Source: Chitinophagaceae bacterium
Lineage (GTDB): Bacteria > Bacteroidota > Bacteroidia > Chitinophagales > Chitinophagaceae
Assembly (NCBI GenBank): GCA_019638625.1
Contig: JAHBTK010000005.1
Span: 1-64,000 of the forward strand
Direction of reading: 5' to 3'
DNA length: 64,000 nt
The position numbers were made by a program, and so were the translations under genes. Shown piece after piece: positions 44,203 to 53,502 of this stretch (the first letter of the stretch is position 1; each line of letters begins with the position of its first letter). The notes below the pieces were generated by a model, which saw nothing but the letters and a program-made list of their open reading frames with translations, did no database searches and was not told where the DNA came from.

Positions 44203-46026
44203 CTCCAGCCTGGTTTTAGGCCGCCGGGCCTCTTCCCAGCGAAAGTTCCGGAATTGCCTTTTGTCTTCGGGTACTTCTTTTACCGGGTACATCACGCCGG
44301 TAACCTCATTTATCCAGGTGATCTTTTGTAGTTCTTTTTTCTCGAGATAGAGATTGATAAGGTCTGCCTGAGCGTAGTTCGCCCCGGTATAGGCGCTGTC
44401 ATCGTCCTGCAGGTAATAGAGGCTTTCCGCGCTTCCTTTTGCCCGGATGTGCTCAATATCGCCTTCCTTAAAAAAGCCGTTGATCGCATTTCCTTTCAAC
44501 TGGTTATAATAGAATTCTCCACTCTTACTGATACTAAAAGCATTTTCCCATACTTCCACCTGTTGCGGCTTTTTATCTTTGGTATGCAAAAAGATAGTAT
44601 CTCCCGTGATCTGGCTCTCTTTTGCCCAAACGATCGGACCGGTAAACAACCGGAATATGGAATCGGATGCCGAAAAGAACAAGCTGTCGCAAACTGCCTG
44701 CATCGAATCGGAAAAAACCCTGGCATGATGGTAGGCTTTGAAGAACCGGGTACTGTCTACCCGCTCAAGCGCCCCGTTCTTTATTTCCATTATCGTGTCG
44801 GTTACAGTCACAAGTTGTAGCCGGGAACTGTCGATGGCCGCTTCTTCATGTGGTAGCTTGTCCGGTAAGGATAAACTGTCGGCAGGAGCCTTTACTACGG
44901 GACGGCTGGTTCTTCTGTTCTGCAAAATATTGGTAGCCCTGGGTTGTCCGGCGGCGCTGCTATCACCCTGAAGAGAATCAGCTTTGGGTATCCATACCTG
45001 TTTTTCAATAATATTGATTACGGTGTCTTTTTGGTACACTGAATCAATTTGTATACCGGAATACAGCGTGTCGCTGGCAATGAAGAGGGAATCGTTGTCC
45101 TGTTTGATGATCATTACAGGTTTTGAAGACGCTTCAAAAGTTTTTTCTACCTGGTTAAAAAAGCTTTTTTCAGACATGACAGTTACTCCCTGGGCGGTAT
45201 CCCTGTATATAAAGTTGCCTTCGGCAAATCCCTTGCCTGTATGCTTATCGAATTGAATATTGTCAGCCGTAATATGCTGGGTGCTGTCCTGGATGGTGGG
45301 TCTTTTTCCAAAGCTTGCCTGCCCGTTTTTCATATCGTAATAGCCGTCGGAAGTGTAAATCACCGATCTGCCGTCATTAATAGTAGTTGGCGAGACGAAT
45401 GTGGCTACTTCCGTATCGGCATTGTACAACAGGGTATCCGTCGCCATCGTATATTCGGGGTCCACCATTTGTACATTTGTAGTAAAATAAGCGTCTCTGG
45501 TGTCTGCATAGTAATAGCCTTCCTTACTGGTGAGGGTGGAAGCTCCGTTTACAATTTTACCCTGATTGGTATAATTCCCGATCTTGCTGTTAACGTCATA
45601 TTCAAGTGTTTCTGTGGTGAGCGTGGCTTTACCGTCTGTTAGTTTTACATTTTTTTTGAGATAAGCCATCCTGGTATTGCCATAGTAGATCAGGTATTGT
45701 GAGGAAATATGTATGCTGTCCGCGTCATTGATCCTGATATTCCCGAAAACTTCTATGATGTTTTTTTGCTGGTTTTTTACAATGCTGTCGCCCCGGAAAT
45801 AAGTATTGCCCTGCTTCAACTGCGCGTCGCCAATTAATATTTCCAAAGTAGTACTATCATTGAGGCTTTCCTGTCTTAACTCATCAGCGCGTATCAGGTC
45901 CACCAGCTTCGATGTGTCTTTAGCGGCGGGTGGGGCGGTATTGGCAGTATTGGGTTGTTGCCCGAGGGCAACCAGTGAACTAACGGAAAAAATGAGCAGG
46001 AAAACAAAGCTCCTCAATGCGGTCAT
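44191..46026 (-). CDS. OstA/LptA-like periplasmic protein
   Basis: Secreted protein of 611 residues with a signal peptide (1-22, ending ALGQ). The N-terminal half (about 40-330) has repeating OstA/LptA beta-jelly-roll strands such as ADELRQESLNDSTTLEILIGD, NIIEVFGNIRIND and KNVKLTDGKATLTTETLEYD. The C-terminal third (about 400-600) continues with similar strands (TRFFKAYHHARVFSDSMQAV). LptA-like proteins bridge LPS between inner and outer membrane; this large Bacteroidota form is longer than the enterobacterial protein. It follows the MlaD-like gene with a 4-bp ATGA overlap, and an LptD-like gene lies 2 kb away. Confidence 0.85.
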   Translation of the reverse strand: MTALRSFVFLLIFSVSSLVALGQQPNTANTAPPAAKDTSKLVDLIRADELRQESLNDSTTLEILIGDAQLKQGNTYFRGDSIVKNQQKNIIEVFGNIRINDADSIHISSQYLIYYGNTRMAYLKKNVKLTDGKATLTTETLEYDVNSKIGNYTNQGKIVNGASTLTSKEGYYYADTRDAYFTTNVQMVDPEYTMATDTLLYNADTEVATFVSPTTINDGRSVIYTSDGYYDMKNGQASFGKRPTIQDSTQHITADNIQFDKHTGKGFAEGNFIYRDTAQGVTVMSEKSFFNQVEKTFEASSKPVMIIKQDNDSLFIASDTLYSGIQIDSVYQKDTVINIIEKQVWIPKADSLQGDSSAAGQPRATNILQNRRTSRPVVKAPADSLSLPDKLPHEEAAIDSSRLQLVTVTDTIMEIKNGALERVDSTRFFKAYHHARVFSDSMQAVCDSLFFSASDSIFRLFTGPIVWAKESQITGDTIFLHTKDKKPQQVEVWENAFSISKSGEFYYNQLKGNAINGFFKEGDIEHIRAKGSAESLYYLQDDDSAYTGANYAQADLINLYLEKKELQKITWINEVTGVMYPVKEVPEDKRQFRNFRWEEARRPKTRLELFE

Positions 46027-47030
46027 TTCTTTTTATCCTTTTCTGGTAGTACTGTTGTGGTATCCGGTAATGGTGTCATAAGCGGGGCTGATTTGTCTTT
46101 TTTCCCGAATACCAAACCACCGGTGTACCTGCGTGGCTGAATGCGGACATCCTGCAATAACAGATTGAGACTATTGGCGGTTGAATTCAGGTTGTTATAA
46201 AGCTTTTTATCATTCATCAGCAATCCCAATGTGCCGTCATTACTGTTTATTTTGTTCAAGGTAGTATTTAGTTCGCTCACGGTGGATTGCAGTTTTGTTA
46301 AAGTCTGCTCCAGTTCCAGGTTCGCCAGGTTGCCTGTGGTTTGTTTCAGATTGGCGAATATGGCCGTTATGGTATCGTTATTTTGTTTCAGGTTCCCGGT
46401 AAAACTGCCGAGATTGCCTAATGTTTGCGCCAGTGCGCCGGTTTGCGTATTCAGCAAGCTGTTTAAATGAGCAGTAGAAACAGCCAGGTTGGCAAAGATA
46501 TTTTGAAAATTATTCTGTGTAGTGGGGTCGAAAACCGCGCCTATCAGCTTCAATACGGAATCCAGGGAACCTAAAGCAGTGTTGATCTTCAAAAGGCTGG
46601 GGTCCAGGGAACCCTTTACCTGGTCCAGCAATCCCATCTCGGCATTGGTATGAATGGTATCTCCGTTCTTAATATAGCTGGTAGCATTTCCCAGGTCAAT
46701 ATCAATGGTAGTGTTACCCAAAAGGCTCCTGGAGATGTGAGCGATGGAATTATCCGGTATATTGATATTTTTGCTCAGGTTCAGTGTTACCACCACAGCA
46801 CTCAGGTTGGCATCCACTTCCCGCATCTCATATACCTTTCCTACCTGCAGGCCATTGATCATTACCGCGTTAGATACGGAAAGCCCCTCAACGGATTTGA
46901 ATGTAGTATAAACTTTAAAAGTTTTTTCAAAAATAGGCTTGCCCTTCAGGAAATTGAACCCAAGAATCAGCAGCGTTATGGCGATAGCGGTTAGAACGCC
47001 TACTTTGGTCTCATTGGAAATTTTAAACAT
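46023..47030 (-). CDS. MlaD/MCE family lipid-transport protein
   Basis: Protein of 335 residues: an N-terminal membrane anchor (about 8-28), one MCE domain (about 38-118, with GLSVSNAVMINGLQVGKV) and a long helical/coiled-coil tail (about 130-300) full of N and L repeats, ending in a charged segment. MCE proteins form rings or tubes that carry phospholipids between the membranes. It is translationally coupled to the OstA-like gene, linking lipid and LPS traffic. TATTTTTG on the minus strand at 47142-47135 fits its promoter. Confidence 0.9.
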   Translation of the reverse strand: MFKISNETKVGVLTAIAITLLILGFNFLKGKPIFEKTFKVYTTFKSVEGLSVSNAVMINGLQVGKVYEMREVDANLSAVVVTLNLSKNINIPDNSIAHISRSLLGNTTIDIDLGNATSYIKNGDTIHTNAEMGLLDQVKGSLDPSLLKINTALGSLDSVLKLIGAVFDPTTQNNFQNIFANLAVSTAHLNSLLNTQTGALAQTLGNLGSFTGNLKQNNDTITAIFANLKQTTGNLANLELEQTLTKLQSTVSELNTTLNKINSNDGTLGLLMNDKKLYNNLNSTANSLNLLLQDVRIQPRRYTGGLVFGKKDKSAPLMTPLPDTTTVLPEKDKKK

Positions 47031-47134
47031 CTGATTTGTTTTTAAAGCGTTGCCTCATCACCTTCCGGTAGCAATAACCAGCAAAAAGAACGATATTAAG
47101 TCCCGTTTATTATTCAAAATCAACACTTTCGATG

Positions 47135-47142
47135 CAAAAATA
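47135..47142 (-). promoter_or_regulatory. probable -7 promoter element for mlaD-like/ostA-like genes
   Basis: On the minus strand TATTTTTG matches TAnnTTTG about 105 nt upstream of the MCE gene start. No TTG lies at the ideal distance, so this is a partial match. Confidence 0.4.
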
Positions 47143-47201
47143 GGGTACTTCTGTCAAAGGACATCAGTATATCTCGTAATTTACAAGGGGGAAAAAGGGA
47201 G

Positions 47202-48110
47202 CTATTGAGCATTCCCGGCCGTGTCAGTTGAGGGGCCATTGATCAGGGCTACATATTTTACCACGGCTCTCACCATTGCTTCAGACATTTCCATTTGTCC
47301 TTCAACACTGTTCAGGTAATCCTCCTCTTCTTTATTGGTAATGAAGCCTGTTTCTATAAGTACGGCAGGCATATTGGTTGCCTGCAGCACCCAGATACCT
47401 TTTTCGTTTCGCTGCTTGACCCCCCAGCTCTTACGTCCTATATTCACAAATTCTTCTTCTACAAGACTTGCCAGGCGTATACTGTTCTTAAAATAACGCT
47501 GTACCCATAAGCGGCTGGCGATAATTCCTTCGGGAGAGTTAATATCAGGGATATCGAGTGTGTCTTCCACCGATTCAAACCGCTCGGCAATGGCACCCGC
47601 CTTGGCGTCATCCCGGTCGGCAGCCCACACATAGGTTTCGGTACCAATGCGGGGGTTGGGGGTGGTCCACCGTCGGTAAACCGGCTCTCTTTTCGTAACT
47701 TTTTTGCGGTTATTTCCTTTGCCGGTGTAAGTCACCCGGTTCCTGTAACCGGTGACCTCTGAGTGCCTGATAGGCGGGGCAGCATTCACATGGATACAAA
47801 CAAAGAGGTCCCCGTTATTCTTATTGGCAAAATCAGCTTTTTCCCTCACATTGTGAAACACGTCTGTTGTGCGGGTTTCCACTATGTTTATCCCCGGTAG
47901 TTGATCTCTGAGCATTTCGGCAACTTTCAGGGAAAACTTTAGCGTAAGCTCCGCTTCCGTGGAATAGGAGCCCCTGGCGCCGGGTTCCCTGCCTCCATGC
48001 CCTGCATCAACAATAATTGTTTTGATAGCTTTTTTGTTCTGCCCCAAAACCAATTGTGATGATAGTAATCCCAGAAAGACTACTGTAGAAGCAATTAACC
48101 ATTTCTGCAT
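47202..48110 (-). CDS. N-acetylmuramoyl-L-alanine amidase (Amidase_3)
   Basis: Secreted peptidoglycan amidase of 302 residues with a signal peptide (1-23). The zinc ligands are visible: H38 in VDAGHGG, E54 in EAELTLKFS, H107 in VCIHVNA, and the catalytic Glu in AVLIETGFITN near 262-272. A long insertion (about 115-160, with KGNNRKKVTKREPVYRRW) before the last part is usual in Bacteroidota members. It cuts the amide bond between MurNAc and the stem peptide, for cell division or wall turnover. It is divergent from the LptD-like gene. Confidence 0.93.
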   Translation of the reverse strand: MQKWLIASTVVFLGLLSSQLVLGQNKKAIKTIIVDAGHGGREPGARGSYSTEAELTLKFSLKVAEMLRDQLPGINIVETRTTDVFHNVREKADFANKNNGDLFVCIHVNAAPPIRHSEVTGYRNRVTYTGKGNNRKKVTKREPVYRRWTTPNPRIGTETYVWAADRDDAKAGAIAERFESVEDTLDIPDINSPEGIIASRLWVQRYFKNSIRLASLVEEEFVNIGRKSWGVKQRNEKGIWVLQATNMPAVLIETGFITNKEEEDYLNSVEGQMEMSEAMVRAVVKYVALINGPSTDTAGNAQ

Positions 48111-48181
48111 GCCGTTGTTAAAATTTTATAAGGGTTAGTAATTCTGATTGAATCTTCACGTTTTCTTACCGCTAATATGGC

Positions 48182-48189
48182 TATTTTTG
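48182..48189 (+). promoter_or_regulatory. probable -7 promoter element of the lptD-like gene
   Basis: TATTTTTG matches TAnnTTTG and lies 15 nt before the ATG at 48205. A TTG at -33 is not found at the right distance. If used, the 5' leader would be very short. Confidence 0.35.
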
Positions 48190-48204
48190 TTGCCTACAAT
48201 ATGT

Positions 48205-50979
48205 ATGGAAAATAAATGTCGCAAATTTAAGCGAAATTATATATTTATCTTAACCTTACTACTGCTTTCAACTGCAATAACGTATAACGGGAAGGCAAAA
48301 GACCAATACCCGTATGCTTTTGACAATAATTTAACAGCATTCAGAGACACGATCCCTGTTAAAGATACCCTGCCCTCCGATTCTTTAAAAACGATAATGG
48401 TTCCTGATTCGCTCGCTACCGATAGTATCCGGGTTCAAAAAATAGATAGTTTTCACATAAAGATTTCGAAGGATTCTATTGACGCCCCGGTGGAATATAA
48501 AGCGAAGGACTCTATGGTGCTGGATGTGATCGCAAAAAAACTATACCTGTATACGGAAACAGACGTCAAATATAAAGACGTACACCTGACAGCGCCGCAG
48601 ATCGATTTTGACCAGCAAACCAACCTGGTGAAGGCAAAAATGAAGTTTGACAGCAGCGGCGTTTCTATGGGGCAGGCAAAACTGGTACAGGCGGATATTG
48701 TGACGGTGAGCGACAGCATCGAGTTTAACTTTAAGACCCAAAAAGGACTTACCCATAGTAGTTACTTTCAGCAAAATGAGTTGTTCAACTATGCGCAGAT
48801 CGTTAAAAAGATAGATGCTCAAACGATCTATGCATACAAAGGCAGGTTCACTACCTGTAACCTGGATACGCCGCATTTTGCTTTCAGGGCAAAGAAGGTA
48901 AAATATGTCAGCAAAAAAGTGGCGGTGACCGGGCCGGTAGGAGTGGAGTTTGAGGAAGTGCCGGTATTGCCGGTGGCTTTGCCTTTTGGGATGTTCCCCA
49001 TTCAAAACGGAAGAACCTCCGGTGTCATTGCTCCACAGCTATCCATGGTAAGTACCTACGGACTGGGACTCGAAGGGCTGGGATACTATAAAGTGATAAA
49101 CGATTATTTCGATTTCACGGTTCGGGGTGATATCTACTCCTATGGAAGCTGGCGGTTCAATTTTTCGCCAACATACAGGGTCCGTTACCGTTATAACGGT
49201 TCGCTGAACTTCAGCTACCAGAATACCCACACCGGTATCAGTAAAGGCGATAGGGATTACAATAAAACGAAAACCTTTATGATCAACTGGAGCCACAGGA
49301 TGGATAGTAAAGCAAGACCGGGTGTTAGTTTTTCGGCCAGTGTAAATGCCGGCTCCAGTAAATATGTAAGAGGGGTGACCACCAATTCGTTTGTGGATCA
49401 GAGCAACGGCGCCGGCCGCAGCTATTCTCAACCGCTTAGTTTTACGAACCAGTTGAGTTCTACCATCTCTTATCAGAAATCCTGGGTGGGCAAACCTTAT
49501 AATCTTTCGCTGAACCTGAGCCATAACCAGAATAACAGCACATCCCAGGTGAATATTAATGCGCCCGATATCAACTTTAATGTTAACACCCTGTACCCCT
49601 TTCAACCCAAAGAAATGGTAGGCAGCGGTAAATGGTATCAAAAGCTGGGAATTGGCTATACCGGTGGTGTAAAAGGACAGACTTCTTTTATCGATACTAC
49701 TTTCAGTTTTCAGCAAATGATCGATACCTTTCAATATGGCGCCCAGCATAATATCCCCATCACCCTGGCTTTGCCCCAACTGGGGTCTATTCAAATATCA
49801 CCGGGCTTCAGCTACCAGGAAAGATGGTATTCCCAAAAGTTCATAAGAACCTGGAACCAGAACACGAACAGGGTGGATACAGCCATTCACAAAGGGTTTT
49901 ATACCGCAAGGGATATTTCGATGTCGCTGTCTTTCAGCACTACCATGTTTGGTACCCTGCAGTTCAAAAACAAAGAAGCAAAAGTACAGGCGATACGGCA
50001 GGTGATCCGTCCGCAAATGAGCGTTGGTTATAAACCTGACCTGTCCGGGTCGTACTACAAAAACGTTCAGGTAGATACTACAGGCAGAAAAATGATGATG
50101 TCTGACTACCAGGCCAGTATTTATGGGTCTTACGGATACGGCCGGTCGGGAAGCATCGGGTTTGGGCTGGATAATTTTGTGGAAATGAAAGTGCGAAAGA
50201 AAGTTACGGACAGTACCGCCACCGAGGAAGAGGAAGATGTAAGAAAAGTAAAGATTATAGACGGTTACGGGATATCCGGCAGTTACAACCTGCTGGCAGA
50301 TTCCTTCAAGCTCTCCACGTTTAACCTCTATGCACGGAGTACGCTGTTTGAAAAGATCAATATCACCGCCAGCGCTAATATTGATCCCTATCAGATTGAC
50401 CCGCAAAACGGTTTCAGGGTAAATCGCTATGCCTGGCAGGACGGGAAATTTTCGCTGGGAAGGTTTACCAATGGAAGCCTCAGCGCATCCACCAGCTTTA
50501 AAAGCAAGCCAAAGGATGAAAAAAAAGCTAAGGAAGAAGAGTTGGCCTATGATAACTATGATAACCTGACCAATGACCAGATACAAGCCCAGATGGACTA
50601 TGTAAGGAATAATCCTTCGCAGTTCGTAGACTTCAATATCCCCTGGTCGGTTAATATCTCCTATTCACTTAGCTTCAGCCGCATCATGCGTACGGATTAC
50701 TCCGGTTTTGATACAAGGATCGCGTCGAGTATGAACTTCAACGGTGATTTCAGTTTGACCGAAAAGTGGAAATTTGGAGCCAACGGCTATTTTGACTTCA
50801 AAACGTTGAAGATCCCGTCTTTTTCCATGTTCGTTACCCGCGAAATGCATTGCTGGCAGATGTCTATCAACGTCACCCCTTTCGGTATGTGGCGTTCCTT
50901 TAATATTTCGATATTCCCCAAATCCGGTATGCTGCGCGACCTAAAAATAAACCGCAGCCGTTCTTTCCAGAATTATTAG
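48205..50979 (+). CDS. LptD-like outer membrane LPS-assembly protein
   Basis: Outer-membrane protein of 924 residues. Signal segment (about 8-30), an N-terminal OstA-like jelly-roll (about 85-260, with YLYTETDVKYKDVHLTAPQI and the ARFTTCNLDTPHFAF-like segment GRFTTCNLDTPHFAF), then a large barrel domain (about 290-924) similar to the putative LPS assembly protein LptD of Bacteroidota. It inserts LPS or lipooligosaccharide in the outer leaflet. The frame opens at a TTG at 48148; the ATG at 48205 fits the signal peptide better. Neighbouring genes for OstA-like, MlaD-like and amidase proteins make this an envelope-assembly cluster. Confidence 0.88.
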   Translation: MENKCRKFKRNYIFILTLLLLSTAITYNGKAKDQYPYAFDNNLTAFRDTIPVKDTLPSDSLKTIMVPDSLATDSIRVQKIDSFHIKISKDSIDAPVEYKAKDSMVLDVIAKKLYLYTETDVKYKDVHLTAPQIDFDQQTNLVKAKMKFDSSGVSMGQAKLVQADIVTVSDSIEFNFKTQKGLTHSSYFQQNELFNYAQIVKKIDAQTIYAYKGRFTTCNLDTPHFAFRAKKVKYVSKKVAVTGPVGVEFEEVPVLPVALPFGMFPIQNGRTSGVIAPQLSMVSTYGLGLEGLGYYKVINDYFDFTVRGDIYSYGSWRFNFSPTYRVRYRYNGSLNFSYQNTHTGISKGDRDYNKTKTFMINWSHRMDSKARPGVSFSASVNAGSSKYVRGVTTNSFVDQSNGAGRSYSQPLSFTNQLSSTISYQKSWVGKPYNLSLNLSHNQNNSTSQVNINAPDINFNVNTLYPFQPKEMVGSGKWYQKLGIGYTGGVKGQTSFIDTTFSFQQMIDTFQYGAQHNIPITLALPQLGSIQISPGFSYQERWYSQKFIRTWNQNTNRVDTAIHKGFYTARDISMSLSFSTTMFGTLQFKNKEAKVQAIRQVIRPQMSVGYKPDLSGSYYKNVQVDTTGRKMMMSDYQASIYGSYGYGRSGSIGFGLDNFVEMKVRKKVTDSTATEEEEDVRKVKIIDGYGISGSYNLLADSFKLSTFNLYARSTLFEKINITASANIDPYQIDPQNGFRVNRYAWQDGKFSLGRFTNGSLSASTSFKSKPKDEKKAKEEELAYDNYDNLTNDQIQAQMDYVRNNPSQFVDFNIPWSVNISYSLSFSRIMRTDYSGFDTRIASSMNFNGDFSLTEKWKFGANGYFDFKTLKIPSFSMFVTREMHCWQMSINVTPFGMWRSFNISIFPKSGMLRDLKINRSRSFQNY

Positions 50980-50980
50980 C

Positions 50981-51721
50981 TTATGAACCCTGATGTTCTT
51001 TGGCAAATGCATACATAATATTGAACACTCTTTCTTTTAATGAAGACACGGTATCTTCCGGCAGCCCCTCTATAGGGGAGAGGAAGTACATCTTCAGATG
51101 TGCCGGCCAAAGATAGAACGGCTTGCTGCTGCCGGGTAACACTTTGCGCGTATTAAAAAGTAATACGGGAATAACAGGTTTGCGGGTATCTACGGCCAGC
51201 TTGAATGCGCCATCATGAAAAGGACGCAGCGGCTCTGTGGATTTATTGCGGGTGCCCTCCGGGTAAATACACATATGCAGCCCCTGCTGCAGCACTTCTT
51301 TCATCTTGCCTATACTTTCCTTACGGCTTTTTTCACTCTTCCGGTCTACGAGTATGGAGCCCCTCTTATAGATGGTTCCGAATAGAGGTACTTTAGCCAG
51401 TTCCGCTTTTGCAATGGTTTTGTTGGGACCCGGAATAAACGGGGTGGTGAGCGGGATATCCATATAGGAGTTGTGATTGCTGACCACTATATAATTCTGC
51501 CCTTTGGCGAAATGCTCCCTGCCTTTAATGCTGAGACGGCAACCGATTAAAAAAATAAAAATCCGCATCCATATATTGGATACCCTCCTGAAAATTTCTG
51601 TTCCTGCCGGCTCCTTTATAAAATTGGTAAGCCAGATGGGAATTACCGCGATGAGAAGTGTAGGGATGAATACCAACGCACCCCAAAATGCCCAGATACG
51701 CCCCAAAATATTTTTAATCAT
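50981..51721 (-). CDS. 1-acyl-sn-glycerol-3-phosphate acyltransferase (PlsC family)
   Basis: Membrane-associated acyltransferase of 246 residues. Two N-terminal hydrophobic segments (about 8-35 and 48-63) precede the catalytic motif H83-x4-D88 in SNHNSYMD and the substrate motif YPEGTRNKS near 152-160. It adds the second acyl chain to lysophosphatidic acid in phospholipid synthesis. It converges on the LptD-like gene with a 1-bp gap. Confidence 0.92.
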   Translation of the reverse strand: MIKNILGRIWAFWGALVFIPTLLIAVIPIWLTNFIKEPAGTEIFRRVSNIWMRIFIFLIGCRLSIKGREHFAKGQNYIVVSNHNSYMDIPLTTPFIPGPNKTIAKAELAKVPLFGTIYKRGSILVDRKSEKSRKESIGKMKEVLQQGLHMCIYPEGTRNKSTEPLRPFHDGAFKLAVDTRKPVIPVLLFNTRKVLPGSSKPFYLWPAHLKMYFLSPIEGLPEDTVSSLKERVFNIMYAFAKEHQGS

Positions 51722-51779
51722 AACAAGTCTGCAAGTTAGTACTTAAGGACAACCTATGGTTCAGCTCTTTTTGCAGAAT

Positions 51780-52454
51780 TTATATTTTCCAGTCAATCGG
51801 ATCTTTGCCCTGCTGCAACAACAGTTCATTGGTCCTGGAGAAATGCCTACATCCAAAGAAACCTTTGTCAGCGGAAAAAGGAGAGGGGTGAGCCGCTTTA
51901 AGTACATGATGCCGGGTGGCATTGATCAGCGCCTGTTTTTCCTGTGCAAACTTTCCCCAGAGCAGGAATACAATCCCTTCTTTCTCTTTATCAATTTTTT
52001 CGATCACCGCATTCGTAAACTGCATCCACCCGATTTGGGAATGACTGGCCGGTTCATTCGCCCTCACGGTCAGCACTGCATTCAGCAGAAGCACTCCCTG
52101 CTTTGCCCAGGGCGTAAGGTCGCCTTTGTTCAATGTCATCGTAATACCAATGTCTTTCTGGATCTCTTTGTAAATATTTACGAGGGAAGGCGGAGGTGGT
52201 ATTCCATCCTGAACAGAAAAACATAATCCATGAGCCTGGCCGGGTCCATGATATGGATCCTGCCCTATTATAACCACTTTTACCTGGTCAAACGGTGTTT
52301 TTTCAAATGCATTAAAAATGAGCGATCCCGGGGGGTATATTGTTTTCCCGGCCATCTTCTCGGTTTTCAGAAAATGAACGATCTGTTCAAAATAGGACTT
52401 TGAAAATTCCGCTTTCAGCTTTTCTTTCCAGCCCGGTTCTATTTTTACATCCAT
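51780..52454 (-). CDS. ung: uracil-DNA glycosylase
   Basis: Family 1 uracil-DNA glycosylase of 224 residues that removes uracil from DNA for base-excision repair. The water-activating loop is G64-Q-D66-P-Y-H69, the uracil-binding block follows as AHGLCFSVQ, and the leucine/His loop is HPSPFSADKGFFG starting at H189. Length is normal. Its 5' end faces the tRNA-Arg promoter. Confidence 0.97.
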   Translation of the reverse strand: MDVKIEPGWKEKLKAEFSKSYFEQIVHFLKTEKMAGKTIYPPGSLIFNAFEKTPFDQVKVVIIGQDPYHGPGQAHGLCFSVQDGIPPPPSLVNIYKEIQKDIGITMTLNKGDLTPWAKQGVLLLNAVLTVRANEPASHSQIGWMQFTNAVIEKIDKEKEGIVFLLWGKFAQEKQALINATRHHVLKAAHPSPFSADKGFFGCRHFSRTNELLLQQGKDPIDWKI

Positions 52455-52475
52455 AAAATCTAAACTAGTGAATGT

Positions 52476-52505
52476 TTGGCTGAAAAATAAAAAAAACTAT
52501 CTTTG
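52476..52505 (+). promoter_or_regulatory. promoter of the tRNA-Arg transcript
   Basis: TTG (52476-52478), a 19-nt A-rich spacer, and TATCTTTG (52498-52505) match the Bacteroidota housekeeping promoter exactly. Transcription should start near 52512, giving a leader of about 90 nt before tRNA-Arg; this leader contains tRNA-like fragments. Confidence 0.75.
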
Positions 52506-52523
52506 CAACCCTTAAAACTATTG

Positions 52524-52578
52524 TCAACTCAATTGGATATCTGCCTTCCAGCAGGCGGGGAGCATCAGTCTTCTAAGC
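52524..52578 (+). pseudogene. tRNA-derived relic sequence in the tRNA-Arg leader
   Basis: 52528-52558 reads like a tRNA D-loop joined to an anticodon arm (CTCAATTGGAT followed by ATCTGCCTTCCAGCAGG, a tRNA-Gly(TCC)-like arm with a missing base and missing D-stem half). 52560-52578, GAGCATCAGTCTTCTAAGC, matches 18 of 19 bases of the D-stem/anticodon arm of the intact tRNA-Arg downstream (GAGCATCAGCCTTCTAAGC). Neither part folds into a tRNA. They look like remains of tRNA genes that once stood in tandem, or of recombination between them. Confidence 0.5.
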
Positions 52579-52602
52579 AATAGGAATATATTGGACGTAA
52601 TT

Positions 52603-52676
<74 letters not shown>

Positions 52677-52677
52677 C

Positions 52678-52725
52678 AAAACACTACAAAGGGTTTCAAT
52701 TCGCTGAAACCCTTTGTAGTGTTTT
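52678..52725. terminator. strong intrinsic terminator after tRNA-Arg
   Basis: AAAACACTAC-type arm 52678-52698 pairs perfectly with 52705-52725 (core CTACAAAGGGTTTCA / TGAAACCCTTTGTAG), a 21-bp stem with a 6-nt loop and a following T-run. It also reaches the stop codon of the convergent DsbA-like gene and can end both transcripts. Confidence 0.9.
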
Positions 52726-53384
52726 TAACTTTCCTGGTTCAGTTCCTGAAGTACATTTTCCAGCCTTGTTGTCAAGGTGTCATAGTCTGTATAGCCATTT
52801 GCTATGGCATATACCTTAGTTGGAGAAGTTTGCAGGAATACAGCGGGGAAACCGTTTACTTTCAGGTGTTTGCACAGCATAAACTCATAATGCGCTTTGT
52901 CTTTATAGGTTTCAGAAGACAGTTTGAGGTAAAAGTCATCCACCGGAATTCCATATTTTTCCAGTAAATGTCTATAAGCTTCATTATCGGTGAGATCCCT
53001 TCCCTCAAAGTTGAGTGCATATTGCAGGTCGGAAGCAAAATCCAGCGATTTTTCGGGGTAATATTCTTTAAATATACTTAAAGCAATGGCCGGTTTCTCT
53101 GAATTCAGGAACCAGTCGCTTTTATCCGGGTTGAATATATGCCAGAGAAAATCTTTTCCGAATTTTATGCCGGTGAGTTCTTCTACTCTTTTATAAGCCT
53201 GCTGGATATAGGGGGCAATGGAGGAAATATGTTTTTCCTGCTCCGGTAGGATCATCCCGCCGGACAGTACTTCAAAATCAAGTTTGCCTTTATAGTTTGC
53301 CTGCAACAGCTTCATTACCGGGCTGAAGCCATAACACCAGCCACAATAAGCGTCGTAACAATATAATACAATAGGGTTGACCAT
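52725..53384 (-). CDS. DsbA family (FrnE-like) thiol oxidoreductase
   Basis: Thioredoxin-fold protein of 219 residues with no signal peptide, so probably cytosolic. The active site is C14-G-W-C17 in YDAYCGWCYGFSP, next to the first strand as in FrnE/DsbA-like proteins, followed by the usual helical insertion and the cis-Pro region in NGFPAVFLQTSP near 172-183. The family includes disulfide isomerases and 2-hydroxychromene isomerase relatives; the exact substrate is unknown. The frame continues 15 codons upstream, but the ATG at 53384 is the natural start. Its 3' end overlaps the tRNA terminator. Confidence 0.87.
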   Translation of the reverse strand: MVNPIVLYCYDAYCGWCYGFSPVMKLLQANYKGKLDFEVLSGGMILPEQEKHISSIAPYIQQAYKRVEELTGIKFGKDFLWHIFNPDKSDWFLNSEKPAIALSIFKEYYPEKSLDFASDLQYALNFEGRDLTDNEAYRHLLEKYGIPVDDFYLKLSSETYKDKAHYEFMLCKHLKVNGFPAVFLQTSPTKVYAIANGYTDYDTLTTRLENVLQELNQES

Positions 53385-53502
53385 AATTAAATATTCGTAA
53401 AATAACTGTTGTAAAGAATTCAGATACAATCTAATTGCCGGGGTAACAATAAGAACATTTTCCGAAACACAAAAATACTGCAGGTTGATGTAAGTAAATC
53501 AT

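Noticed and set aside
49039..50586. Two long minus-strand frames (251 and 262 codons) opposite the LptD-like gene
   Set aside because: Length comes from the codon bias of the opposite strand; composition is unlike protein, and the plus-strand frame is well supported.
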